From assembly GCA_964482955.1 (NCBI GenBank), contig CAYZZW010000029.1, positions 1 through 42,685 on the forward strand: a DNA stretch of 42,685 bases, in the 5' to 3' direction. Under the pieces are notes generated by a model. It saw only the letters and a program-made list of their open reading frames with translations. It was not told the DNA's origin and searched no databases. Each line of letters begins with the position of its first letter. Position 1 is the first letter of the stretch. The position numbers were made by a program, and so were the translations under genes. Source of the stretch: JAPLSN01 sp964482955 (lineage in GTDB: Bacteria; Spirochaetota; Spirochaetia; Treponematales; UBA12059). Of the stretch, positions 23,371 through 30,866 are shown one piece after another.

Positions 23371-24387
23371 GTGACTCAAGTGAAACATCGTGAACCGACC
23401 CAGGCCGAGCTTCCCGCCCACGACCAAGCGATCGCCGAACGGCTCGCCACGGTCGACATCTTCTCGCGCCTGGACCGCGTCGGCTTGGCGGCGATCGCTT
23501 CCTGCTCGGAACGCCGGACCTACGCCGACGGGGAGCGGATCTACGTCCGCGACGCGCCCGCCGATTCCCTCTTCGTGGTGATGCGGGGCGCGGTCGACGT
23601 GGTGGGCGGCGACGAGAACTCGGTGATCGCCGAGCTCGTGTCCGGCGACTGCTTCGGGGAGCTCGAATTCTTCACGCACGCGTCGCGCAACGCGTCAGCC
23701 CTGGCCGAGGGCGAGACGGAGCTCGTCGTCTTCCCGAAGCGCGGCATGGCCTTTTCCGACGTGCTCGCGTCCCACGCGGGCAGCGCCGCGCGGACGCTCT
23801 TCGAAGTGCTCGTGTCCGTGGCCGGCCGCATCCGCGCGGCGAACGCCCTCATCAAGGAGAATTCCCCCGTCGTCCAGGAGCTCAAGCGCCAGGTGTACGG
23901 CGACAAGATGACCGGCCTCTACAACAAGACCTTCCTCGAGGAACGCCTGGCCGAGCTCCTCAAGGACAACCCGCCCCGGCTGTCGCTCCTCATGTTCAAG
24001 CCGGACAACTTCAAGGAAATCAACGACACCTACGGTCACGAAGCCGGCGACGCGACCCTCAAGATCGTCGCCGCGGAGCTCCAGCGCTCCGTCGACGAGT
24101 CGTCCCCGGCCTTCCGCTACATGGGCAACGAACTCGCCGTCGTCCTGCCGGACCGCGGCCGCGACGACGCCCGCGCGGAGGCCGCGCGCCTCATGGAGCG
24201 GCTCGTCGCCGTCAACCTGAAGCCGGCCACCGGCGGCGCGGACGCGCGCCTCACCTTCAGCTTCGGCGCCGCGGTCTATCCCGACCACGCCTCCGACGCG
24301 CTCTCGCTCATCGCCCGGGCCCACGCCCTGCCGCTCGTCGGACGCGGGCGGGGCGGCGGCGTCATCCTGTTTCCCGAGGACCAATGA
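23371..24387 (+). CDS. cNMP-binding domain plus degenerate GGDEF protein
   Basis: 338 residues from the GTG at 23371; GTG 23380 is an alternative, and neither has a Shine-Dalgarno. Residues 25-130 form a cyclic-nucleotide-binding (Crp-like) domain, with the phosphate-binding-cassette-like SGDCFGELEFFTHASRNASA. Residues 175-330 are a GGDEF domain whose active site is lost: the signature reads MGNEL (251-255), and the first metal-binding Asp is replaced (FKPDNF). It is therefore unlikely to make c-di-GMP and may bind nucleotides or partner the next protein. Its stop overlaps the start of the cNMP-GGDEF-DHH gene (ATGA), and the two share domain order. Confidence 0.82.
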   Translation: MTQVKHREPTQAELPAHDQAIAERLATVDIFSRLDRVGLAAIASCSERRTYADGERIYVRDAPADSLFVVMRGAVDVVGGDENSVIAELVSGDCFGELEFFTHASRNASALAEGETELVVFPKRGMAFSDVLASHAGSAARTLFEVLVSVAGRIRAANALIKENSPVVQELKRQVYGDKMTGLYNKTFLEERLAELLKDNPPRLSLLMFKPDNFKEINDTYGHEAGDATLKIVAAELQRSVDESSPAFRYMGNELAVVLPDRGRDDARAEAARLMERLVAVNLKPATGGADARLTFSFGAAVYPDHASDALSLIARAHALPLVGRGRGGGVILFPEDQ

Positions 24388-26579
24388 CGATGCGGACCGC
24401 CACTGCCAAGGATCGCCGCTCGGGCGAGATCGGATCGATCGGCATCTTCTCGTCCCTCGAACCGGACGAGCTCGAGCTCGTGCGCAGTTCGATGAGGACG
24501 CGCGAATGCAAGGCCGGCGAGACGCTGTTCGTCGAGGGATCGGCCGGAGACGAGCTGTTCGTCGTCCGGAAAGGCTCGGTCGGGATCTTCCTCGCGCTCG
24601 GGGACGGCAAGGAACTGCCGATCTCGCAGGTCGCCTCGGGCGGATTCTTCGGCGAGATGTCGCTCATCGAGCGCGCGCCGCGCTCGGCCACGTGCAAGGC
24701 CCTCGAGGATTCGACGCTCCTCTCGCTCCACGCCGCCGATTTCGACAAGCTCATGCTCGAGCGCCCGGCCATCGCCGCGCGCGTCATGCAAAGCATGCTC
24801 TCCATCGCCGCCGGCCGGCTGTTCGCGACCGGTTCCTTCCTTTCGCAGATGGTCCAGTGGGGCGAATCCGCGCGCAAGCGCGCCGTCACCGACGAGGCCA
24901 CGGGCCTGTTCAACCGCCGCTTTTTCGACGATTCCGCGCAGGCGCTCTTCGACCGGGCCGGACTCGACGGAGGCACGTTCTCGGTGGCGATGTTCGATCT
25001 GGACCGGTTCGGTGCGCTCAACAAGGAACACGGCCTCGCGTTCGGCGACGAGGCGATCGTGGCAGCCGCCGGGGCGTTTCGCCGGGTTTTCCGCGAAAAG
25101 GACGTCCTGGTGCGCTACGGCGGCGACGAGTTCACCTTCCTCCTCCCCGACACCGGCACCGACGAGGCGGTCGCGCTCTGCTCGAAGGTGTGCGAGGAGA
25201 TCCGCGCCCTCCGCTTCCCCTCGAAGCCGGGCCTTTCGCTGACGGCAAGCCTGGGCGTCGCGACCTATCCCGACCACGCGCGCTCGCTCGACAGCCTCGT
25301 TCGGGCCGCGGACCGCGCCCTGTACTTCGCCAAGGAAGCGGGCCGAAACCGGGCGCTCGGGCCGCCGGCGCAGGGCGGGGCGGCGGGCGGCATCAAGCGG
25401 GAGTTCAAGTCCATCGCTGAAAAGAACAGGATCGTCAGGAACATTCTCGACGCGCTCGAAAGCCGCGACGGCGTGATGATCCTGGGGCACCGCAATCCGG
25501 ACGAGGACTGCATCGCCTCGATGGTCGCCTTCGGGCTGTTCGCCTCGAAATTCAACAACGACGTCTGCCTGGTCCGGAACGGAGCCAGGGACGCGGCGCA
25601 GGCCGCGGGCGGGCACGACCAGTTCGAGTATCTCCTGTCGATCTGCGCCTACAATTCGATCCGCATACTCGACGTCGACGAAACGCCCCCGTTCGCGATC
25701 TCCACGGTCGTCGCGCTCGACACGCCGAAGCCTTCCATGCTCGACGCGGGCAAGGCTGTCCTGCGGATCTTCGACGATCCGGCCACGCTGCGGATCGAGA
25801 TCGATCACCATCTGGAAGCCGATTCGACCTACTCGGGCGATTTCGGCTACAATCTCGTCACGGGCGCCTCCTCCGCGAGCGAGCTCGTGGGCCTCCTCGG
25901 CTTCAAGCTCGACAACGACGCGGAACGAAAGGCCCGCAACCAGATCGAGGACGTCTTTTCGCGCAACTTCGTGCTGTCGGTGCTCACGGGCATGATCGGC
26001 GATTCGCGGATGGGCAAGTACCTCAAGACCCGCAAGGAACGCTGGTACTACGAGTGGTTCAGCTCGCTCTTCGACCGCATGCTGACGCAGAAGACGCGCC
26101 GCGGGAGCGCGAACTTCACGACGAAGGAAGAAGTCTTCACGGCCATCGCCTCGCTCTCGGGGGACGAGGAGGAATGTTTCCGCGCGCTCTTCGAACGGAA
26201 GGCGGGAAGCGGAGGATTGCGCTACGTCATCCTCGACGCCGACGCCGCGGCCGCCCTGCGCGAGCGTTTCGGCGACGACATGCTCGCGTCGGTGTCCAAG
26301 TCGGTGGCCGACGTCCTCGCCGAGGAATGCGGCAAGCTCGGCATGGTGGCGTTCCCGGACGACGACGCCGTGTCGGACTTGGTGCAGTTCCGCCTCAGGC
26401 GGGCCGCCGGATTCACCGCCATCGACCTGCGGGACGTCCTTTCGCGCTTCAAGTTCGAAAACGGCGGCGGTCACCCCGGCGCCGTCGGCTTCCGCTTCCC
26501 GAAATCGCAAGTGCCCGATTTCGCCGCCTTCGCCGCCGACGTCGTCGCGAAGGTCGAAAGCCTGCTCGACCCCGCCTGA
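24384..26579 (+). CDS. cNMP-binding / GGDEF / DHH-DHHA1 fusion protein
   Basis: 731 residues with three modules. Residues 15-135: cyclic-nucleotide-binding domain (GFFGEMSLIERAPRSATCKA). Residues 165-325: GGDEF domain with intact RYGGDEF (244-250), metal Asp in MFDLDRF, and a complete RxxD inhibitory site (237-240), so an active, feedback-controlled diguanylate cyclase is expected. Residues 345-731: DHH/DHHA1 phosphoesterase with HRNPDED (369-375), VALDTP, DHH (474-476), GMIGDS and GGGHPG (694-699). GdpP c-di-AMP phosphodiesterase has a PAS/degenerate-GGDEF/DHH order; here the GGDEF looks functional and a cNMP domain replaces PAS. Alternative substrates are nanoRNA or pGpG. Start overlaps the previous stop. 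Confidence 0.88.
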   Translation: MTMRTATAKDRRSGEIGSIGIFSSLEPDELELVRSSMRTRECKAGETLFVEGSAGDELFVVRKGSVGIFLALGDGKELPISQVASGGFFGEMSLIERAPRSATCKALEDSTLLSLHAADFDKLMLERPAIAARVMQSMLSIAAGRLFATGSFLSQMVQWGESARKRAVTDEATGLFNRRFFDDSAQALFDRAGLDGGTFSVAMFDLDRFGALNKEHGLAFGDEAIVAAAGAFRRVFREKDVLVRYGGDEFTFLLPDTGTDEAVALCSKVCEEIRALRFPSKPGLSLTASLGVATYPDHARSLDSLVRAADRALYFAKEAGRNRALGPPAQGGAAGGIKREFKSIAEKNRIVRNILDALESRDGVMILGHRNPDEDCIASMVAFGLFASKFNNDVCLVRNGARDAAQAAGGHDQFEYLLSICAYNSIRILDVDETPPFAISTVVALDTPKPSMLDAGKAVLRIFDDPATLRIEIDHHLEADSTYSGDFGYNLVTGASSASELVGLLGFKLDNDAERKARNQIEDVFSRNFVLSVLTGMIGDSRMGKYLKTRKERWYYEWFSSLFDRMLTQKTRRGSANFTTKEEVFTAIASLSGDEEECFRALFERKAGSGGLRYVILDADAAAALRERFGDDMLASVSKSVADVLAEECGKLGMVAFPDDDAVSDLVQFRLRRAAGFTAIDLRDVLSRFKFENGGGHPGAVGFRFPKSQVPDFAAFAADVVAKVESLLDPA

Positions 26580-26593
26580 ACGCTCCTTCGGAC

Positions 26594-26622
26594 AAAAGAA
26601 AACCGGGACCCGCGGGTCCCGG
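26594..26622 (-). terminator. Terminator of the HU-like gene
   Basis: Stem CCGGGACC/GGTCCCGG (26603-26610 with 26615-26622), CGCG loop, then TTTTCTTTT on the minus strand. Confidence 0.88.
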
Positions 26623-26644
26623 CTCTCGTCAGCTCCGGATCGCC

Positions 26645-27028
26645 TTATTTCTTGGCCGGTCCGAGGATCGCTTCCTTGCACGCCTTGGAAACGGTGAGCT
26701 TCACGACGGTCTTGGCGGGAATCTTGATGGATTCGCCGGTGGCGGGATTGCGGCCGATCCGCGCCTTGCGCTTGTTGAGCTTGAGGATGCCGAGGCCGGG
26801 GATGGAGAACTTCTGGTTCTTCTTGGCTTCGCGGCAGGCCAGGTCGATGAACGATTCGAGGAACGAGGCGACCTGCTTGCGGGTGAGGCCGTTCGTTTCG
26901 GCGAGCTGGCCGACGATCTGGGTCTTCGTGAGGGGCTTGCCGGTCTTGGCGGCGGCCGGCTTCTTCTCGGCGGTCTTCTTCGCGGTCGCCGGCTTTTTGG
27001 CGGCGACTTTCTTGGTGGAAACGGGCAT
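26645..27028 (-). CDS. HU/IHF-family DNA-binding protein with Lys/Ala-rich N-terminal tail
   Basis: 127 residues. Residues 34-125 are a complete HU fold: LTKTQIVGQLAE, the FSIPGLGILKL segment and the DNA-binding arm ARIGRNPATGESIKIPA. Residues 1-33 form an extra Lys/Ala/Pro-rich, AKK-type tail resembling histone H1-like C-termini of other bacterial nucleoid proteins. It compacts or bends DNA; the tail probably adds non-specific affinity. The start is preceded by AAAGGAG; own promoter and terminator make it a single-gene unit. Confidence 0.93.
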   Translation of the reverse strand: MPVSTKKVAAKKPATAKKTAEKKPAAAKTGKPLTKTQIVGQLAETNGLTRKQVASFLESFIDLACREAKKNQKFSIPGLGILKLNKRKARIGRNPATGESIKIPAKTVVKLTVSKACKEAILGPAKK

Positions 27029-27058
27029 GACTGCTCCTTTCTGCTGAAATATCGGGAA

Positions 27059-27087
27059 ATCATATCTCCCTTTGCTCCGCGCTTCAA
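27059..27087 (-). promoter_or_regulatory. Promoter of the HU-like gene
   Basis: Minus strand TTGAAG (27082-27087), 17-bp spacer, TATGAT (27059-27064). A 9-bp direct repeat GAAATATCG lies at 27046 and 27092, flanking the promoter. Confidence 0.55.
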
Positions 27088-27127
27088 GCGCGAAATATCG
27101 TCCAACCCCGTGAAAACGCCTGAATTC

Positions 27128-27146
27128 CGCGGTTTTCCGCGTTTTT
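27128..27146 (+). terminator. Plus-strand terminator-like hairpin facing the 3' end of nrdJ
   Basis: CGCGG-TTTT-CCGCG followed by TTTTT, readable on the plus strand only, while both neighbouring genes are on the minus strand. It could stop antisense transcription from entering nrdJ. The short stem makes this uncertain. Confidence 0.4.
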
Positions 27147-27155
27147 CTGGGGCCG

Positions 27156-30100
27156 TCAGCTGCAACCGGTCGTGCTGCCGCAGGTTTCGCACTTGAGGCA
27201 GGTGCCGTTCCGGACGAGCGTGAGGTGGCCGCACACCGGACAGGGATCGCCCTCGTAACCTTTGATTCGGGCCTGGCGCACGCCTTCGACGGTTTTTTTC
27301 GGGGCTTTCGCGGGTTCCTGGGCGGACGCGCCCGACTTGCCGCCGCGCGCCGAGGCGCCGTTTTGCGTCGCGGTGGCGACGAGGTCCTCCGGCTTCACCT
27401 GGCCGAGGTCGTAGCGGTTCAGGTACGCGATGGCGAGGTCGCGGAACACGTAGTCCAGCACGCTCGTCGTCATCTTGATGTACTCGTGTCCCTGCACCAT
27501 GCCGTTCGGCTCGAAGCGCGTGAACGTGAAGGCGTCGACGTACTCCTCGAGCGGCACGCCGTACTGGAGGCCGAAGGACACGGCGATGGCGAAGGAGTTG
27601 AGGAGGCTGCGGAACGCGGCGCCTTCCTTGTGCATGTCGAGGAAGATCTCCCCGACGCGCCCGTCGTCGTATTCGCCGGTGCGGACGTAGATCGTGTGCC
27701 CGCCGATGCGCGCCTTCTGCGTGTAGCCAGAGCGCCGGTTCGGGAGGTTTTCGCGGAGGCCGCTCCGCTGGTCCGTCTCGGCGGCGGAACCGGATTCCGC
27801 GCGCGGAGGGGCGGGCGAGCGGTCCGACTCCAGCTCGCCCGCGATGGCGACGAGGGAGTCCGCCACGAGGTCGGCGCCGGGCGCGAGCGAGGTGAGCGGC
27901 TGCGACAGCTTCGAGCCGTCGCGGTAGAGCGCGATGGACTTGAGCATGCTCTTCCACGCGAGCATGTGCGCGCCCTTCACGTCCTCGCTCGTGGCGGAGT
28001 TCGGCATGTTGATGGTTTTCGAGATGGCACCCGACACGAACGGCTGGACGGCGGCCATCATCGCGACGTGCGCCTCCCAAGCGATGGCGCGCGTGCCCTT
28101 CTCGCCCGACGGCGTGGCGGTGTCGAAGACCGCGTAATGGGACTTCTTGAGGTGGGGCGCGCCCTCGACGCCCATGAGGCCGCAGGCGTGGATTTCCGCC
28201 GCCTGGATCTCGTCGCGCGAAAAGCCGAGATGGAGGAGGAGATCGAAGCCGGGCAGGCGGTACGTGGCCTCGGGCACGCCGAGCGCCTCGTAGCACTCCG
28301 GTCCGAGCACGTGCGGCGCGACGACGGACGAAATGCCGATGGCGCCGGGCAGCGCCGCCTCGAGGCGGTCTATCGCGTCCGCGGCCATGCCCTTCGCGGC
28401 GAGGGCGGCGCGCGACACGCCCGATTCGGGCAGCTTGCCGCTTCCCACCGCGTACGCGACGATGTCGTCGATTTCCTCGGGCTTGTAGCCGAGCGCGGCG
28501 AGGGCGGGCGGCACGCTCTGGTTGATGAGTTTCCAGTAACCGCCGCCCGCCAGTTTCTTGAACTTCACGAGGGCGTAGTCCGGCTCGATGCCGGTGGTGT
28601 CGCAGTCCATGAGGAGGCCGATGGTTCCCGTCGGCGCGATGGCGCTCACCTGCGCGTTTCGGTAGCCGTGCCTTTCCCCGAGCGCGAGCGCCTCGTCCCA
28701 CGCCGCTTGCGCGGCCTTGACGATCGCCTCGGGACACTTGGCGCGGTCGAAGGGATTCGGACGCACGGTAAGACCCTCGTACTCCGCCGGATCGGCGCCG
28801 AGGGCGGCGCGCCGGTGGTTGCGGATCACGCGGAGCATGTCGTCGCGGTTGGCCTGGTAGCGCGCGAAGGGCCCGAAGGCCGCGGCCATGCGCGCCGATT
28901 GGGCGTACGCTTCGCCCGTGAGGACGGCGGAGAGGCCCGCGGCGACCGCGCGCCCTTCGGCCGAATCGTACGCGAGTCCCATCACCATGAGCAGGGTGCC
29001 GAGGTTGGCGTAGCCGAGCCCGAGCGTGCGGAAATCCCAGCTTTTCCGGGCGATCTCGCGCGAGGGGAACTGCGCCATCGCCACGGAGATCTCGAGCACG
29101 GTGGTCCAGTGCCGCACCGCGTGCCGGAAGCCTTCCGTGTCGAAGGTCCGCGTCGCCCTGTCGTAGAAGGACGTGAGGTTGAGCGACGCGAGGTTGCACG
29201 CGGTGTCGTCAAGGAACATGTACTCGGAGCAGGGATTCGAGCCGCGGATCTCGCCGTCCTGCGGGCAGGTGTGCCACTCGTTCACGGTGCCGTGGAACTG
29301 GAGCCCCGGGTCCGCGCAGAGCCACGCGGCGCGCGCCATCTTGTCCCAGAGGGCGCGCGCCTTGACGGTCCTCATCGTCTTGCCGGTCGTGCGCGCGGTG
29401 AGCGCCCAGTCGCGGTTCTTGACGACGGCGTCCATGAATTCGTTGGTCACGCGCACCGAGTTGTTGGAGGACTGTCCGGACACGGTGTTGTACGCCTCGC
29501 CCTCCCAGTTGGTGTCGTACTGGGGCAGGTCGAGCTCGGTTTCTCCCTCGGTGAAGCGGCGGATGGTCTGGTAGACGAAGGCCGCCGGCACGCCGGAGCG
29601 GAGGGCGTCGCGGACCGCCTCGCGGAGGCGCGGATTCTCCGTCGGGGAGCGGCGCTTGTCGGCGGGCAGGTCGTGGGCGCCCAGGGCGTCGCGCACGCGG
29701 GCGGTGGCCGCCTTGATGAGGGCGCTGCCGGCCGCGAGGCAGGCCACCTTGTACTCCTCCTCGGTCTTCCAGTCGATGTAGCGCTCGATGTCCGGGTGGT
29801 CGACGTCGAGGATGACCATCTTGGCCGCCCGGCGCGTGGTGCCGCCGGACTTGATGGCGCTCGCGGAACGGTCCGCGATTTTAAGGAAGGAGAGGAGGCC
29901 GCTCGAATAACCGCCGCCCGAAAGCGGCTCCGTCGACGCGCGGACCTTCGAGAAATTCGATCCGGTTCCGGAACCGTACTTGAAGAGCCGCGCCTCGCGG
30001 GTGATCAGGTCCATGATCCCGCCCTCGTTCACGAGGTCGTCGCGGATGTCGAGGATGAAGCAGGCGTGCGGCTGCGGTCGTTCGTAGGCGCTCGTCGATT

Positions 30101-30629
30101 TCACCACCTCGCCCGAGTCCGGATCGACGTGGAAATGCCCCTGCGACGGTCCCTCGATGCCGTAGGCGGCATGGAGGCCCGTGTTGAACCATTGTGGACT
30201 GTTCGGCGCGGCCATCTGGAGGGCCAGCATGCGGCAGCTCTCCTCGTAGAACGCCGTCTCGTCCGCTTCGGAGTCGAAATAGCCGGATTTCTTGCCCCAG
30301 ACGGTCCAAGTGTGCGCAAGGCGATGGAAAACCTGTCGGGCGTCGTACTCGGCGCCCGGTTTCCACGGGGTGCCGGCCGGCAGGCGCTGGTCTTCAGGTA
30401 CGCGCGCCTTCCACGCGTCCGCCAGTTCGTCCGGCACGCCGGCCTTGCGGAAATACTTCTGGGCGATGATGTCCGTGGCGATCTGGCTCCACGCGGCGGG
30501 GACGATCACCCCCTCCGCCCGGAAAATGAGCTTGCCGTCGGGATTCCGGATTTCGCTCGTCCGTTTTTCCCAGGCGATGCCGGCGTAGGGTCCTTGGCCC
30601 GGTTTCGTGAAAAAGCGTTCGACTTTCAT
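27156..30629 (-). CDS. nrdJ: Vitamin B12-dependent ribonucleoside-diphosphate reductase (class II)
   Basis: 1157 residues from the ATG at 30629, preceded by GGAGG; the open frame runs further upstream through repeats and is not coding. It reduces ribonucleotides to deoxyribonucleotides using adenosylcobalamin, with or without oxygen. Visible class II features: N-terminal GSGTGSNFSKVR, SSNNSVRVTNEFM, NPCSEYMFLDDTACNLASLNL with the active-site NPCSE, PTGTIGLLMDCDTTGIEPDY, and a C-terminal zinc-ribbon tail CPVCGHLTLV...CETCGSTTGCS holding the redox Cys. Long NrdJ forms of this type are known in many anaerobes. Regulation by NrdR is indicated by boxes upstream. Confidence 0.95.
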   Translation of the reverse strand: MKVERFFTKPGQGPYAGIAWEKRTSEIRNPDGKLIFRAEGVIVPAAWSQIATDIIAQKYFRKAGVPDELADAWKARVPEDQRLPAGTPWKPGAEYDARQVFHRLAHTWTVWGKKSGYFDSEADETAFYEESCRMLALQMAAPNSPQWFNTGLHAAYGIEGPSQGHFHVDPDSGEVVKSTSAYERPQPHACFILDIRDDLVNEGGIMDLITREARLFKYGSGTGSNFSKVRASTEPLSGGGYSSGLLSFLKIADRSASAIKSGGTTRRAAKMVILDVDHPDIERYIDWKTEEEYKVACLAAGSALIKAATARVRDALGAHDLPADKRRSPTENPRLREAVRDALRSGVPAAFVYQTIRRFTEGETELDLPQYDTNWEGEAYNTVSGQSSNNSVRVTNEFMDAVVKNRDWALTARTTGKTMRTVKARALWDKMARAAWLCADPGLQFHGTVNEWHTCPQDGEIRGSNPCSEYMFLDDTACNLASLNLTSFYDRATRTFDTEGFRHAVRHWTTVLEISVAMAQFPSREIARKSWDFRTLGLGYANLGTLLMVMGLAYDSAEGRAVAAGLSAVLTGEAYAQSARMAAAFGPFARYQANRDDMLRVIRNHRRAALGADPAEYEGLTVRPNPFDRAKCPEAIVKAAQAAWDEALALGERHGYRNAQVSAIAPTGTIGLLMDCDTTGIEPDYALVKFKKLAGGGYWKLINQSVPPALAALGYKPEEIDDIVAYAVGSGKLPESGVSRAALAAKGMAADAIDRLEAALPGAIGISSVVAPHVLGPECYEALGVPEATYRLPGFDLLLHLGFSRDEIQAAEIHACGLMGVEGAPHLKKSHYAVFDTATPSGEKGTRAIAWEAHVAMMAAVQPFVSGAISKTINMPNSATSEDVKGAHMLAWKSMLKSIALYRDGSKLSQPLTSLAPGADLVADSLVAIAGELESDRSPAPPRAESGSAAETDQRSGLRENLPNRRSGYTQKARIGGHTIYVRTGEYDDGRVGEIFLDMHKEGAAFRSLLNSFAIAVSFGLQYGVPLEEYVDAFTFTRFEPNGMVQGHEYIKMTTSVLDYVFRDLAIAYLNRYDLGQVKPEDLVATATQNGASARGGKSGASAQEPAKAPKKTVEGVRQARIKGYEGDPCPVCGHLTLVRNGTCLKCETCGSTTGCS

Positions 30630-30654
30630 CCGGTTCCTCCGATTGATCGCGTTT

Positions 30655-30701
30655 ATACCATATATGGTATGACTTCTGTCGATGAAGACAACCCATTGTA
30701 G
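30655..30701 (-). promoter_or_regulatory. Tandem NrdR-box-like operators upstream of nrdJ
   Basis: Box 1 (30655-30670) is a perfect 16-bp palindrome ATACCATATATGGTAT. Box 2 (30686-30701), AGACAACCCATTGTAG, carries ACAA-N4-TTGT. The known NrdR box is ACACWATATMTWGTGT-like. The boxes are separated by 15 bp (31 bp centre to centre), the usual spacing for paired NrdR boxes. Box 1 overlaps the likely nrdJ promoter. Confidence 0.7.
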
Positions 30702-30742
30702 ACTGTTTGCGCCGTATCGACAAGATGAGCGAACGGTTTTTC

Positions 30743-30821
30743 GGTGCCTGGCACCAGGAGATCTGGATGGTGCCAGGCACCAGTTGGAGGCTGGGACGAC
30801 ATAACGCCGATGCCTGGCACC
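30743..30821. repeat. Cluster of three GGTGCC palindromes
   Basis: GGTGCCTGGCACC at 30743-30755, its complement form GGTGCCAGGCACC at 30769-30781, and a decayed copy (GATGCCTGGCACC) at 30809-30821. Same palindrome as 13961-13973. Otherwise the 237-bp gap between nrdJ and the spiro-SPASM gene holds only the NrdR boxes. Confidence 0.7.
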
Positions 30822-30866
30822 AAGCGCCTCAACGCCGGGCGTTCCCGCTCCGATAATCGAAGGGAC

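Noticed and set aside
24276..26681. An 801-codon open frame on the minus strand
   Set aside because: It lies antisense to the cNMP-GGDEF-DHH gene, has charged, low-complexity composition with no recognisable motif, and arises from GC-rich codon bias.
27225..30701. An 1158-codon open frame on the plus strand
   Set aside because: Antisense to nrdJ, Arg/Gly/Val/His-rich without domains; a typical shadow of a GC-rich gene.
30744..30866. N-terminal extension of the spiro-SPASM protein
   Set aside because: It would translate the GGTGCC palindromes; the ATG at 30867 begins a good core strand (MKTFAVVYHG) after AAGGG.
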